In this document: positions 43,468 through 52,455 of the stretch, piece after piece | How the letters are laid out: every line of letters begins with the position of its first letter | Position numbering within the stretch: the first letter of the stretch is position 1 | NCBI GenBank assembly: GCA_023460855.1 | Contig: JAEWOS010000010.1 | Location: 24,325 to 88,324, forward strand | Direction: 5' to 3' | From: Bacteroidota bacterium | GTDB taxonomy: Bacteria > Bacteroidota > Bacteroidia > Flavobacteriales > Weeksellaceae | DNA: 64,000 nucleotides | Program-made: the position numbers and the translations under genes | Notes under the pieces: generated by a model | Seen by the model: only the letters and a program-made list of their open reading frames with translations | Told to the model about the DNA's origin: nothing | Database searches by the model: none

Positions 43468-44277
43468 ATGAATCTAACAAATAAAATAATAGCATTAGCG
43501 TCGTCTGTTCTGTTTATTTCGTGTGGGGATCCTTCGGGAGGCCTGGTGAATCTGCTGCCGGTAAATCCACCGACCGCAGTAACGAAAATACTTAGTAAAG
43601 TAACGACAACCGTTCCCGCAACAGCACAGGTAAATACGGAAGTGTATAATTATACCTCAAGTAAACTGACTTCGGTTTTTGACAGCGATAATTCTGTGAA
43701 TTATGCGCTGGATTATACCAATGCGCAAATTTCCAAAATAACAATCACAAGAATGACGATGCCGTCGATGCTTAGCAATCTGACGTATACCGGTTCGCAG
43801 CTGACAGGCATTAGCGGTGTCATTTACCCTGATGTCACTTTTGAGAGTACGCTGACTTATACAGCGGGAAAACTTACGCTCATTGATACTGATTACTACA
43901 TGATGGGAGTACCCGGAATTGAACGCACAAAAAGAATGACGCTGGAATATTCAGGAGAGAATGTGAATAGAGCGATTGTACAGGATGAGTATTTTAATAT
44001 ACCCAGCACAACCACGAAAAATATTTTGTTTACAAACTTTGATTTGAACCCAAATCCTTACAGAACAATTCCTACCGACTTTACAATAGTTAAAGCAGTA
44101 TATTCGGAGCAGGATGATATCATTGCAGGATTGTCCGTTAATAACTACCAGAACATAGAAGTTCAGGCGGGCGGTTCTTCCGCCGCACATGATGTAACAC
44201 TCACGTATGGCGCGCATACATATCCTACAGATGCTGTTACTCCTGTAAACGTGAAGGCTTTCGAGTATATCCCGTAA
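43468..44277 (+). CDS. Putative lipoprotein, unknown function
   Basis: A 269-residue protein with the lipobox FISC (Cys19). The body has repeated YD-like units (YTSSKLTSVFDSDNSVNYALDYTNAQISKI; LTYTGSQLTGI; LTYTAGKLTLIDTD) resembling the previous lipoprotein and RHS/YD folds. ATG at 43468 is used. The frame is open upstream to 43327, but that part overlaps the previous gene and the terminator. A terminator follows. Function unknown. Confidence 0.8.
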   Translation: MNLTNKIIALASSVLFISCGDPSGGLVNLLPVNPPTAVTKILSKVTTTVPATAQVNTEVYNYTSSKLTSVFDSDNSVNYALDYTNAQISKITITRMTMPSMLSNLTYTGSQLTGISGVIYPDVTFESTLTYTAGKLTLIDTDYYMMGVPGIERTKRMTLEYSGENVNRAIVQDEYFNIPSTTTKNILFTNFDLNPNPYRTIPTDFTIVKAVYSEQDDIIAGLSVNNYQNIEVQAGGSSAAHDVTLTYGAHTYPTDAVTPVNVKAFEYIP

Positions 44278-44298
44278 TATACATTCTTATTAAAGAGG

Positions 44299-44328
44299 AT
44301 CCGTTTCGCACAGTGAGACGGATTTTTG
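44299..44328 (+). terminator. Terminator before pth
   Basis: 9-bp stem ATCCGTTTC/GAGACGGAT with one T-G pair and a 7-nt loop, then five T residues. A TATTTTTG box for pth lies just after it at about 44341-44348. Confidence 0.75.
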
Positions 44329-44368
44329 TTTTTAATGAATTATTTTTGCAACTGCTATAAATTAGAAA

Positions 44369-44932
44369 GTGAAATATCTGATCGTTGGTCTCGGTAATAA
44401 AGGGGAAGAATACGCGGAAACGCGTCATAATATTGGCTTTAAGGTTGCCGACAAAATTGCAGAAACAATTGAAGCTCCGTTCAAATCGGCCAATTTCGGA
44501 TGGATTGCCGAGGGAAAATATAAAGGCAGAAAAGTTTTTGTGCTGAAACCGGATACATACATGAATCTGTCCGGAAAAGCAGTGAAATTCTGGCTCGCGA
44601 AAGAAAGTATACCACTTGAAAATCTGATGGTTATAACAGATGATCTCTCGCTTCCTTTTGGAACACTACGCATGAAAATGAAAGGTTCGGATGCCGGTCA
44701 TAACGGCCTGAAAAGTATGCAGGATGAACTGCAGTCGCAGAATTATCCGCGACTGAGATTTGGTATTTCAGCAGATTTTTCTGAAGGAAAACAGGTGAAT
44801 TATGTTCTCGGAAAATGGTCAGAGGAAGAGGCTGCTAAACTTCCGGAACGCATCGAAACATTTTCAAAAGCCGTACTCATGTTTGTTTTTGGAGGCATTC
44901 AGAACGCAATGACTGCTTTTAACGGTAAGTAA
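44369..44932 (+). CDS. pth: Peptidyl-tRNA hydrolase
   Basis: Recycles peptidyl-tRNA released by stalled ribosomes. Seen are LIVGLGNKGEEYAETRHNIGF with the catalytic His, LKPDTYMNLSGKAV with the active-site Asn, DDLSLPFG with the catalytic Asp, and GSDAGHNGLKS. Length of 187 residues is normal. The start is GTG at 44369, which gives the family N-terminus. It is convergent with coaE with a 4-bp gap. Confidence 0.97.
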   Translation: MKYLIVGLGNKGEEYAETRHNIGFKVADKIAETIEAPFKSANFGWIAEGKYKGRKVFVLKPDTYMNLSGKAVKFWLAKESIPLENLMVITDDLSLPFGTLRMKMKGSDAGHNGLKSMQDELQSQNYPRLRFGISADFSEGKQVNYVLGKWSEEEAAKLPERIETFSKAVLMFVFGGIQNAMTAFNGK

Positions 44933-44936
44933 GATT

Positions 44937-45572
44937 TTACACGGTAAGCTGCGCAAGATTTTCCATCAGCACATCGACCTGTTCTTCCAGCTGTTCAAGC
45001 GTTTCATTGTTGTAGATAATGAAGTCCGCTTTTTTTATTTTGTCTTTTTCCGGTAACTGCTGCTCCATCACATTCGAAACTTCCCGGTAGGTTTTTCCGT
45101 CCCGTTCCATCACTCTTTTTATGCGGATGTTGTCTTCTGCTGTTACCAGGATACTTTTATAGCAGTCTTCATCAAGACCAAGTTCGAAAAGCAACGCCGT
45201 CTCTTTAAAAATATACGGAAGATGCTGCTGTTGTACCCAGTTTTCGAAATCTGTACGAACCGCAGGATGAATAATACCGTTTAACTGCTGCAGGAGTTCT
45301 GTATTTTCAAATACTTTCTCAGCAACCGCTTTCCGGTCGTAATTTCCGGCAGCATCATATGATTCTGCGCCGAGCAGTGAAATGATTTGTGATTTCAGCG
45401 ATTCAGATTCGTTTACGATCTCTTTCGCTCTGATGTCAGAATAATAAACAGGAAAACCTTTCTGTTCAATTTGTCTGGCTACCGTGGTTTTTCCGGAACC
45501 GATTCCGCCGGTTAAGCCAATTATTTTGGGCTCGGGATCCAAGCTTTCCGATCGCCCTTCGTTCGTTTCCAT
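44937..45572 (-). CDS. coaE: Dephospho-CoA kinase
   Basis: Last step of coenzyme A synthesis, phosphorylating the ribose 3'-OH. Walker A GLTGGIGSGKTT lies near residue 18, then the ADP/CoA-site YYSDIRAKEIV and VTAEDNIRIKRVMERD near the lid. It has an unusual 16-residue acidic N-terminal extension (METNEGRSESLDPEPK) before the family start, so the true start may lie downstream. Length from ATG is 211. Confidence 0.95.
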   Translation of the reverse strand: METNEGRSESLDPEPKIIGLTGGIGSGKTTVARQIEQKGFPVYYSDIRAKEIVNESESLKSQIISLLGAESYDAAGNYDRKAVAEKVFENTELLQQLNGIIHPAVRTDFENWVQQQHLPYIFKETALLFELGLDEDCYKSILVTAEDNIRIKRVMERDGKTYREVSNVMEQQLPEKDKIKKADFIIYNNETLEQLEEQVDVLMENLAQLTV

Positions 45573-45639
45573 TTGATTTAGAAATTAAAGGAATAAATTT
45601 ATAAAAATTCTTGATACAAATATCCGGCCTTATTTTGAA

Positions 45640-46506
45640 TCAATAGCCAAATACATCATTGAATTTAAGGTGTTCATCAATTCGAACGCCTTTTTCAGTC
45701 ATTTTCAGCGAAATCAGTTCGTGCTGTGCGTCATGCTCCAAAAATAGCAGATATTCGTTATCCACGCACTGTTTCAAAAACTTATCTTTTTCTTCAAGCG
45801 TCAGCAATGGCCGCGTGTCGTATCCCATCACATAAACGAGTGGCACGTGTCCTGCAGTAGGAATAAGATCTGCTGCGAAAACGATGGTTTTTTCCTGATA
45901 CTGTACAACCGGAAGCATCATTTTTTCCGTGTGGCCGTCTACAAAAATTACATCCATTTTCAAATCCGGTGCGAAGCCATAATTTCCGGTTGTCGGAAGC
46001 GGCAGAAACTGCAGTTGACCGCTTTCCTGAATCGGTAAAATATTTTCCTTCAAAAAACTGGCTTTCTCGCGGGGATTGGGTTCTGTTGCCCATTGCCAGT
46101 GGTTTTCATTGGTCCAGAACTGTGCATTTTTAAATGCAGGTCTGTATCCGGATTTGTCGTCATTCCATTCAATCGCGCCTCCGCAATGATCAAAATGAAG
46201 ATGTGTGAGGAATACATCGGTAATATCTTCCTTTACAAAACCGTACTTCGACAGATTTTTTTCCAGCGTGTCATCACCGTACAGCGAATAATGTCCGAAA
46301 AATTTGTCATCCTGTTTGTTTCCGAGTCCGCAATCAACCAGGATCAGTTTTTTGCCGTCTTCAATCAGCAGCGACCGCATTCCCATTTCAATCAGGTTCC
46401 TTTCATCTGCAGGATTGGTTCGTTGCCAGATGCTTTTCGGAACCACGCCAAACATTGCGCCACCATCCAGTTTAAAATTTCCACACTGTATCGGATATAA
46501 TTTCAT
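45640..46506 (-). CDS. Metallo-beta-lactamase-fold hydrolase
   Basis: A 288-residue cytoplasmic hydrolase. The metal motif THLHFDHCGG (about residues 99-108) supplies the HxHxDH set. More ligands are His in the VDGHTEKM region and the late Asp and His (FAADLIPTAGHVPL; LEHDAQHE). It resembles the quorum-lactonase/N-acyl-PE-like branch, but the substrate cannot be deduced. It is monocistronic, between coaE and ruvB. Confidence 0.92.
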   Translation of the reverse strand: MKLYPIQCGNFKLDGGAMFGVVPKSIWQRTNPADERNLIEMGMRSLLIEDGKKLILVDCGLGNKQDDKFFGHYSLYGDDTLEKNLSKYGFVKEDITDVFLTHLHFDHCGGAIEWNDDKSGYRPAFKNAQFWTNENHWQWATEPNPREKASFLKENILPIQESGQLQFLPLPTTGNYGFAPDLKMDVIFVDGHTEKMMLPVVQYQEKTIVFAADLIPTAGHVPLVYVMGYDTRPLLTLEEKDKFLKQCVDNEYLLFLEHDAQHELISLKMTEKGVRIDEHLKFNDVFGY

Positions 46507-46608
46507 ATAGTTTCTTTAATGATTTTGTTCTTAGCTTAAAGATAGTAATTCCTGTGAAATGAATGGCAGGTGATCGTGTCTGATTTCTCTGAAACAGGCT
46601 TCATTTTT

Positions 46609-47631
46609 TCAGAACAGTTCGCCGGGATTTTTCGGACGTGCAATTTTCAGATGCTGATACGCTTTCTCGGTGACCTCTCTTCCGCGCGGTGTGCGGATTA
46701 TGAAACCTTCCTGAATCAGAAACGGCTCATAAACTTCTTCCAGTGTTTCAGGGTTTTCGCCGATAGACGTTGCCAGTGCCGAAATTCCTACCGGTTTTCC
46801 GCGGAAATTCTCAATCATAACTCTCATGATGCGGTTGTCCATTTCATCAAGTCCAAATTCATCAACATTCAGAGAATTGAGCGCAAATTTTGTAATTCCG
46901 ATTTCAATTGTTCCGTCGCCTTTTATTTCAGCAAAATCGCGGACTCTTCTCAGCAGCGCATTTGCAATTCTCGGTGTCCCACGACTTCTGCGTGCGATTT
47001 CCAGTGCAGCATCTTCGTAGATTTTTACTCCCAAAACGCGTGCGCTCCGCTGAATGATTACCGACAGCAGATCCACCGAATAATATTCCAGTCTGCTTTG
47101 GATTCCGAATCTTGCGAGCATCGGCTTTGTAAGCATGCCGCTTCTTGTCGTTGCGCCGACCAAAGTAAACGGATTCAGGCTTATTTGTACGCTGCGTGCA
47201 TTCGGCCCTGTTTCCAGCATGATGTCAATTTTGTAATCTTCCATCGCAGAATACAGATATTCTTCTACAACAGGCGAAAGACGGTGAATTTCATCGATAA
47301 AAAGAACATCATTTTCTTCGAGATTGGTTAGAAGTCCGGCCAAACTTCCGGGTTTATCCAGTACCGGTCCTGAAGTAATTTTACAGTTCACACCAAGTTC
47401 GTTGGCGATAATGTGTGCGAGTGTTGTTTTTCCCAATCCCGGGGGTCCGTGCAAAAGGACGTGATCCAGTGCAGCATTTCGGTTTTTGGCAGCCGCGACA
47501 AAAATTTCCAGATTGTCCAGCGTTTTTCGCTGTCCTGCAAAATCGTCAAATGATTGCGGACGTATCTGATCTTCCTGTAACAGTTCGTCGCTGGAGAAAT
47601 TTTCTTTGTCAGGATGTAGAAAATCGGGCAT
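46609..47631 (-). CDS. ruvB: Holliday junction branch-migration helicase RuvB
   Basis: AAA+ motor of the RuvAB complex in recombinational repair. It begins with RPQSFDDFAGQ, has Walker A GPPGLGKTTLAH (about residues 60-71), Walker B LFIDEIHRLSP, sensor LVGATTRSGML, and ends in the winged-helix domain with IRTPRGREVT. Length of 340 residues is normal. ruvA and ruvC are not adjacent, which is common in Bacteroidota. Confidence 0.97.
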   Translation of the reverse strand: MPDFLHPDKENFSSDELLQEDQIRPQSFDDFAGQRKTLDNLEIFVAAAKNRNAALDHVLLHGPPGLGKTTLAHIIANELGVNCKITSGPVLDKPGSLAGLLTNLEENDVLFIDEIHRLSPVVEEYLYSAMEDYKIDIMLETGPNARSVQISLNPFTLVGATTRSGMLTKPMLARFGIQSRLEYYSVDLLSVIIQRSARVLGVKIYEDAALEIARRSRGTPRIANALLRRVRDFAEIKGDGTIEIGITKFALNSLNVDEFGLDEMDNRIMRVMIENFRGKPVGISALATSIGENPETLEEVYEPFLIQEGFIIRTPRGREVTEKAYQHLKIARPKNPGELF

Positions 47632-47815
47632 AATGGATTATGTCTGGTAAAATTAAGGCATTTTCCGGTAAAATCGCGTGCGGTAATGAACCGGAATGCT
47701 AAAACATGGCTAAATTTGTGTCAGGTAACTTTGCATTTTTCTCCAAATTGAGAATGCCAAAAAAAATATCTGGCCTATGCTTATTGCCGGCCCTCAAAAA
47801 ATAATTAGATAAAAT

Positions 47816-49054
47816 ATGAAACTCACAGGACCTTTTAACCAGATCGTAACCATGAACGGACTTGCTTTGCGCGGTGCGCTTCAGGATGAACAGCTGGAAG
47901 TTATTGAAAATGGCGGAATTCTGATAAATGATGAAAATGTGATCGAACAGGTTGGAATTTACGAGGAACTCCGCTCAGAATATAACGGTAAAATTGCAGA
48001 ATTTTACGATCCGGGTCTGGTGAACAGTGCGGTTTTACCGGCCTACATCGATTCTCACACGCATATCTGTTTCGGAGGTAACCGCGCCAACGATTTTGCC
48101 ATGCGCAATGCCGGAAAAACTTACCTGGAAATTGCTGAAGCGGGAGGCGGAATCTGGAGTTCCGTTCAGCATACAAGAAATTCCTCTGAAGAAGAACTTT
48201 TAAACACGCTCGTTTCCAGAATTCAGCAGCTTGTTTCACTGGGGATCACCACCATCGAAATCAAGAGCGGATACGGACTGGATACTGAGAATGAGCTGAA
48301 AATGCTGCGCGTAATCAAAAAAGCACAGAATAAAACGAAGGCGACACTGGTTCCTACCTGTCTTGCAGCACACCTTAAACCGCGGGATTTTGAGGGCGGT
48401 TCTGAAAAATATCTTAATTACATTGTTTCCGAAATTCTGCCGGCTGTAAAAGAAGAACAATTGGCGAAACGCGTTGATATTTTTATCGAAAAATCTGCTT
48501 TTCTGCCTGAAGAAAGCAAAGAATTTCTTCTTGAAGCTACGAAAATGGGCTTTGAGATTACCGTCCATGCAGATCAGTTTACGCCGGGCAGTTCGAGAAT
48601 TGCCGTTGATGTGCAGGCGCTCTCCGCCGATCATCTGGAAGCGACTTCCGATGAAGATATACAATATCTTGCAAATTCTGAGACGGTTGCAACAGCACTT
48701 CCCGGTGCAAGTCTGGGTTTAGGCGAACCGTTTACGCCGGCCAGAAAACTGCTGGACGCAGGTGCAGTTCTGGCAATAGCTTCCGACTGGAATCCTGGTT
48801 CAGCACCGATGGGAGATCTAGTAACACAGGCTTCCATTCTCGCTACATTCGAAAAACTTTCCACCGCAGAAGTTTTAGCAGGGATTACTTACCGTGCAGC
48901 GAAAGCGCTGAGCCTTTCCGACCGCGGAATTCTGGCAAAAGGAATGAAAGCAGATTTCGTAGTCTATGAAACGGATAATTTCAATAATATCCTGTACCAT
49001 CAGGGAAAACTGCAGCCTAAGAAAGTTTTTATTGACGGTGACGAAATTCTTTAA
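47816..49054 (+). CDS. hutI: Imidazolonepropionase
   Basis: Histidine degradation, hydrolysing imidazolonepropionate to N-formimidoylglutamate. An amidohydrolase fold: IDSHTHICFGGNRA (metal HxH), KSGYGLD, the metal/catalytic HADQFTPG, and the Asp in ASDWNPGSAP. Length of 412 residues is normal. hutG follows 2 bp after the stop, so the two form an operon; hutH and hutU are not in the window. Confidence 0.96.
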   Translation: MKLTGPFNQIVTMNGLALRGALQDEQLEVIENGGILINDENVIEQVGIYEELRSEYNGKIAEFYDPGLVNSAVLPAYIDSHTHICFGGNRANDFAMRNAGKTYLEIAEAGGGIWSSVQHTRNSSEEELLNTLVSRIQQLVSLGITTIEIKSGYGLDTENELKMLRVIKKAQNKTKATLVPTCLAAHLKPRDFEGGSEKYLNYIVSEILPAVKEEQLAKRVDIFIEKSAFLPEESKEFLLEATKMGFEITVHADQFTPGSSRIAVDVQALSADHLEATSDEDIQYLANSETVATALPGASLGLGEPFTPARKLLDAGAVLAIASDWNPGSAPMGDLVTQASILATFEKLSTAEVLAGITYRAAKALSLSDRGILAKGMKADFVVYETDNFNNILYHQGKLQPKKVFIDGDEIL

Positions 49055-49056
49055 TT

Positions 49057-49983
49057 ATGAACGAGCAAAATATTTGGAAAGGCAGGTTTGATGGTGAAGA
49101 ACCGTTATATCACCGCATATTCCAGCGTGTACGAACGGATTCAGCATTAACTGATATTAAAACTAAAGATTTAGTTTTACATGGTTTTGCTGTAGATGAA
49201 GGTGTCAGAAGAAATAAAGGAAGGCAGGGTGCACGTAATGCGACAGATGTTATCAGGAAGAACATGGCCAATTTTCCGGTGATTCATCCGGAATTTATGC
49301 TGCATGACCAGGGTGATATTTTCTGTGCAGACGGAAATCTGGAACAGGCACAGGAAACGCTCGCAAATAAAGTCGCTGAGGTTTTGCGGCTGGGTGGAAA
49401 ATCACTCGTAATCGGAGGCGGGCATGAAGTCACATTCGGTCATTATTCGGGAATACGAAAGGCTTTCCCGGATCATAAAATCGGAATCATTAATATCGAT
49501 GCGCATTTTGATAACCGAATTCCGGAAGAACACGTTGGCGCGAGTTCAGGCACCGGATTCTGGCAGATTGCGCAGGAAGGTGCAATTCATTCGCTACATA
49601 TCGGGATACAGCGCAATTCCAATACCCTCAAACTATTCGATATCGCCCATTCTTATGGGATGAAATACATTCTGGCTGATGAACTTTTCTTTGAGAATCT
49701 GCCTTCCGTGTACGAAAAAATTGATTTGCTGACAGAATCAGTAGATGTACTGTATCTCACGATTTGTATGGATGTTTTCAATGTATCGATAGCGCCGGGC
49801 GTTTCTGCTACTGCGTACAATGGCATTTTTGCAGATGCGGCCTTTATGCATTTTTACAGACATATCCTCAGGAATGAAAAGCTCGTAGCCCTTGATGTTG
49901 CAGAAGTGAATCCCGAATTTGATGAAGCAGATAAAACTGCAAGACTTGCAGCAAGCCTGATCAACGAATGGTTTATGATTTGA
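49057..49983 (+). CDS. hutG: Formimidoylglutamase (arginase-family HutG)
   Basis: Hydrolyses N-formimidoylglutamate to glutamate plus formamide, the step after HutI. Mn-binding motifs of the ureohydrolase fold: GGGHEVTFGHYSG (His), NIDAHFDNR (Asp, His, Asp) and CMDVFN (Asp; the second Asp of the usual pair is Asn-shifted, so one ligand may differ). Length of 308 residues. It is cotranscribed with hutI. In many flavobacteria the same pair occurs. Confidence 0.9.
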   Translation: MNEQNIWKGRFDGEEPLYHRIFQRVRTDSALTDIKTKDLVLHGFAVDEGVRRNKGRQGARNATDVIRKNMANFPVIHPEFMLHDQGDIFCADGNLEQAQETLANKVAEVLRLGGKSLVIGGGHEVTFGHYSGIRKAFPDHKIGIINIDAHFDNRIPEEHVGASSGTGFWQIAQEGAIHSLHIGIQRNSNTLKLFDIAHSYGMKYILADELFFENLPSVYEKIDLLTESVDVLYLTICMDVFNVSIAPGVSATAYNGIFADAAFMHFYRHILRNEKLVALDVAEVNPEFDEADKTARLAASLINEWFMI

Positions 49984-50010
49984 TAATGTCAGAATCTTAC
50001 AATTGATTAC

Positions 50011-51306
50011 ATGAAAGAAACAGTAAGCCGAAAAATCAGAAAATCGCAGAAGGCATTTCAGGAATGGAAGCACGTTCCGTTTAGCGAACGGCAGAAACTG
50101 GTGAGAAAACTGGCCGGAATTTTAAAGCAGGAAAAAAACTCATTTGGTGCCATTATCACGCGGGAAATGAATAAACCGATTTCACAGTCTGTTGCGGAAA
50201 TTGAAAAGTGCGAAGGAATGTGCCGATATTACGCAAATCTTCCGAATGTGCTGAAAAAGCAGAAAGTGGAGACCGAAAATAATATTTCCGAGATTCATCA
50301 TGAACCAATGGGTGTAATACTGGGCATTATGCCGTGGAATTTTCCGTTCTGGCAGGTTTTGAGATTTGCCGTTCCTGCGATACTCGTGGGAAATACCGTC
50401 GTATTGAAACATGCCTCGATCTGCCTTGAAAGTGGAGACGCCATTCAGGAAATTTTTGAAGATGCAGGTTTTCCGAAGGGTGTTTTTACCCATATCAAAA
50501 TGAATCATGATGAGGTGGAAGAACTCATAGCTGATCCTGTAATAAAAGCAGTTTCTTTGACGGGAAGTGAATCTGCGGGCAGGAAAATCGCTTCAGTTGC
50601 AGGGCAGAATCTTAAGAAATCCGTTCTGGAACTTGGCGGTAGCGATGCGTTTATCGTGCTGGAAGATGCTGATCTCGATGCAGCGGCGAAAGATGCGGCA
50701 CAGGCCAGATTACAGAATAACGGGCAGACCTGTGTTGCCGGAAAAAGGTTTATAATTCACCAGAAAATCTATCGGGATTTCATGCAGCGTTTCGAAGAAG
50801 CTTACCGGGAATTTGAACCGGGAGATCCGACAGATCCTTCCACCGATTTGGGTTTAATGGCAAGAGAAGACCTTGCAGACGATCTTCAGAAGCAATACAA
50901 CAAAGCATTGAAAAATGGTGCGGAAGTAATTATTCCGCTTGAAGCAGCAGGAAACATGGCTTTCAGTCCTGGACTGATTAAAATGAATAACGGCAATCCC
51001 GTTTTGCAGGAAGAACTTTTTGGTCCTCTTGGAATGGTGATTAAGGTGAAGGATGATCAGGCAGCCCTGAAAGCGGCAAATGAAACCATGTTTGGTCTTG
51101 CGAATGCGGTTTACACCAAAGATAAAAAGAAGGCTATGTATTTCGCTGAAAACCTCGAAAGCGGAAGCGTGGCAATCAATGAAATTTTTCGTTCCGACTG
51201 GAGAATGCCGTTTGGCGGTCGCAAAAACTCCGGTTACGGCGTCGAACTTTCGGAATATGCGTTGCACGAATTTACAGTAAGGAAAAGTATAAAAGGAAGG
51301 ATTTAG
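50011..51306 (+). CDS. NAD(P)-dependent aldehyde dehydrogenase, succinate-semialdehyde type
   Basis: Oxidises an aldehyde to the acid, probably succinate semialdehyde. Seen are MPWNFPFWQ, the Lys and cofactor segment TVVLKHAS, the catalytic Glu in LELGGSDAF, and the catalytic Cys in NNGQTCVAGKR, then EELFGPL. At 431 residues it is somewhat short (about 455 usual) but complete. It sits 27 bp after hutG on the same strand and may share the transcript. Substrate assignment is by family resemblance. Confidence 0.9.
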   Translation: MKETVSRKIRKSQKAFQEWKHVPFSERQKLVRKLAGILKQEKNSFGAIITREMNKPISQSVAEIEKCEGMCRYYANLPNVLKKQKVETENNISEIHHEPMGVILGIMPWNFPFWQVLRFAVPAILVGNTVVLKHASICLESGDAIQEIFEDAGFPKGVFTHIKMNHDEVEELIADPVIKAVSLTGSESAGRKIASVAGQNLKKSVLELGGSDAFIVLEDADLDAAAKDAAQARLQNNGQTCVAGKRFIIHQKIYRDFMQRFEEAYREFEPGDPTDPSTDLGLMAREDLADDLQKQYNKALKNGAEVIIPLEAAGNMAFSPGLIKMNNGNPVLQEELFGPLGMVIKVKDDQAALKAANETMFGLANAVYTKDKKKAMYFAENLESGSVAINEIFRSDWRMPFGGRKNSGYGVELSEYALHEFTVRKSIKGRI

Positions 51307-51484
51307 GAATAATGAGGATTCATTAATCACTTTTGCAGAAGAGTGCGAAGGAAATTAATTCTTCTTTAGAGAAGCAATGTTCTTTATCCAGATAAATCAC
51401 TGTTCAGTGTTGTACCGTGCAGCAGGAAATGGTCGTTATGCAGAATAATTCAGGCAATTGGTTTTCTTCAAGTTGTGAGGTTGG

Positions 51485-52372
51485 ATGCAGGTAACTATGA
51501 ATTTAATAAGAGATAAAAAAGACAATTTTTTATTATATACAGGTGCTGGAATTTTAACCTGCACCTTATTCTTATACCTGCTGATTAATTATTTATCTCC
51601 TGATCTGATCCCCGTTTCGGATAAATTTGGTGATTTTGACAATATAGTGCTCATCTTGTTATTTACCCTAATAATTGCACCTGTAACAGAGGAGATTATT
51701 TTTAGGGGTATTTTTTTAAAAAAGAAAATATTTAAGTATTTGTTTTACTTTGGAAGTATCTTATTTATCACGATTACCAGCAACTATTATCTAATATTTT
51801 TTCTTATAGCAATTTTCTATTTTGATTTTTACCGAAAGAATAACTTTACGAATGTTTTATATTTATTGAATTCAGCATTATTTGCTTTAGTACACTACAA
51901 ATTATCAGAATTTTCGAATATTTTTGCCGTCCTTCCTGTGTTTTTTCAATTCAGTGTAGGCTTGATTTTAATTTGGATAACAATTAATTATGGACTTGTA
52001 AAATCCATGGTTGCTCATTTTTTATTTAATTTTATAATAATTTTTCCATTATTCTTAGTGCTGCAGTTTCCTGATACAGAGCAAAAGAAACTCAAAACAA
52101 ATGATGTGATACTTGAATGGAATAAAGTAGAGATTATAGGCTGGTACAAAATTGATTACTCAGAACGTAGAATTTCAGCTGAAAGGATTAGTTTGAACAG
52201 TTTCCTAGATTTATATCCTGATATTAAGAAGAAAGTGAGTGTAAATGATAGTCTTCGTTACTTTAAATATAATATTGAAGTAAAAAGTGTGAGGAATTCC
52301 AAAATTAGTGAACAAGATTTGTTGAATGCTTTACTTAAAACTAAGCTTGTTGAAAGTAAAGTAAATAATTAA
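51485..52372 (+). CDS. CPBP-family intramembrane glutamic endopeptidase
   Basis: A 295-residue membrane protease homologue with about seven or eight transmembrane segments and the CPBP motifs: EEIIFRG (about residue 73), FALVHYK and MVAHFLFNF, plus a C-terminal soluble tail of about 90 residues. Such proteins process prenylated or bacteriocin-related peptides, or act in immunity, but nothing here tells which. The gene is clearly AT-richer than its neighbours and is flanked by a pyk 3' remnant, suggesting recent acquisition. ATG at 51497 is an alternative start. Confidence 0.85.
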   Translation: MQVTMNLIRDKKDNFLLYTGAGILTCTLFLYLLINYLSPDLIPVSDKFGDFDNIVLILLFTLIIAPVTEEIIFRGIFLKKKIFKYLFYFGSILFITITSNYYLIFFLIAIFYFDFYRKNNFTNVLYLLNSALFALVHYKLSEFSNIFAVLPVFFQFSVGLILIWITINYGLVKSMVAHFLFNFIIIFPLFLVLQFPDTEQKKLKTNDVILEWNKVEIIGWYKIDYSERRISAERISLNSFLDLYPDIKKKVSVNDSLRYFKYNIEVKSVRNSKISEQDLLNALLKTKLVESKVNN

Positions 52373-52385
52373 CAATTTCTATTAT

Positions 52386-52440
52386 ACAGTCGTCAGCCTC
52401 AGCGTATTCGTCTAGCCGCTCCATTCAGTTGTGGCAGGGA
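52386..52440 (-). pseudogene. Decayed second copy of the pyk 3' end
   Basis: On the minus strand it reads ATTEWSG-stop-TNTLRLT, against ATPAEWSGMTNTLRLT in the intact pyk ending 16 bp away. Codon differences are mostly synonymous (agt/agc, gga/ggc, acc/acg, act/acg, tta/ctg, ctt/ctg, acc/acg). The in-frame TAG and the lost tail show that it is not functional. It looks like the 3' end of a pyk from a related species. Confidence 0.75.
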
Positions 52441-52455
52441 CACGCCCAAAAATTA

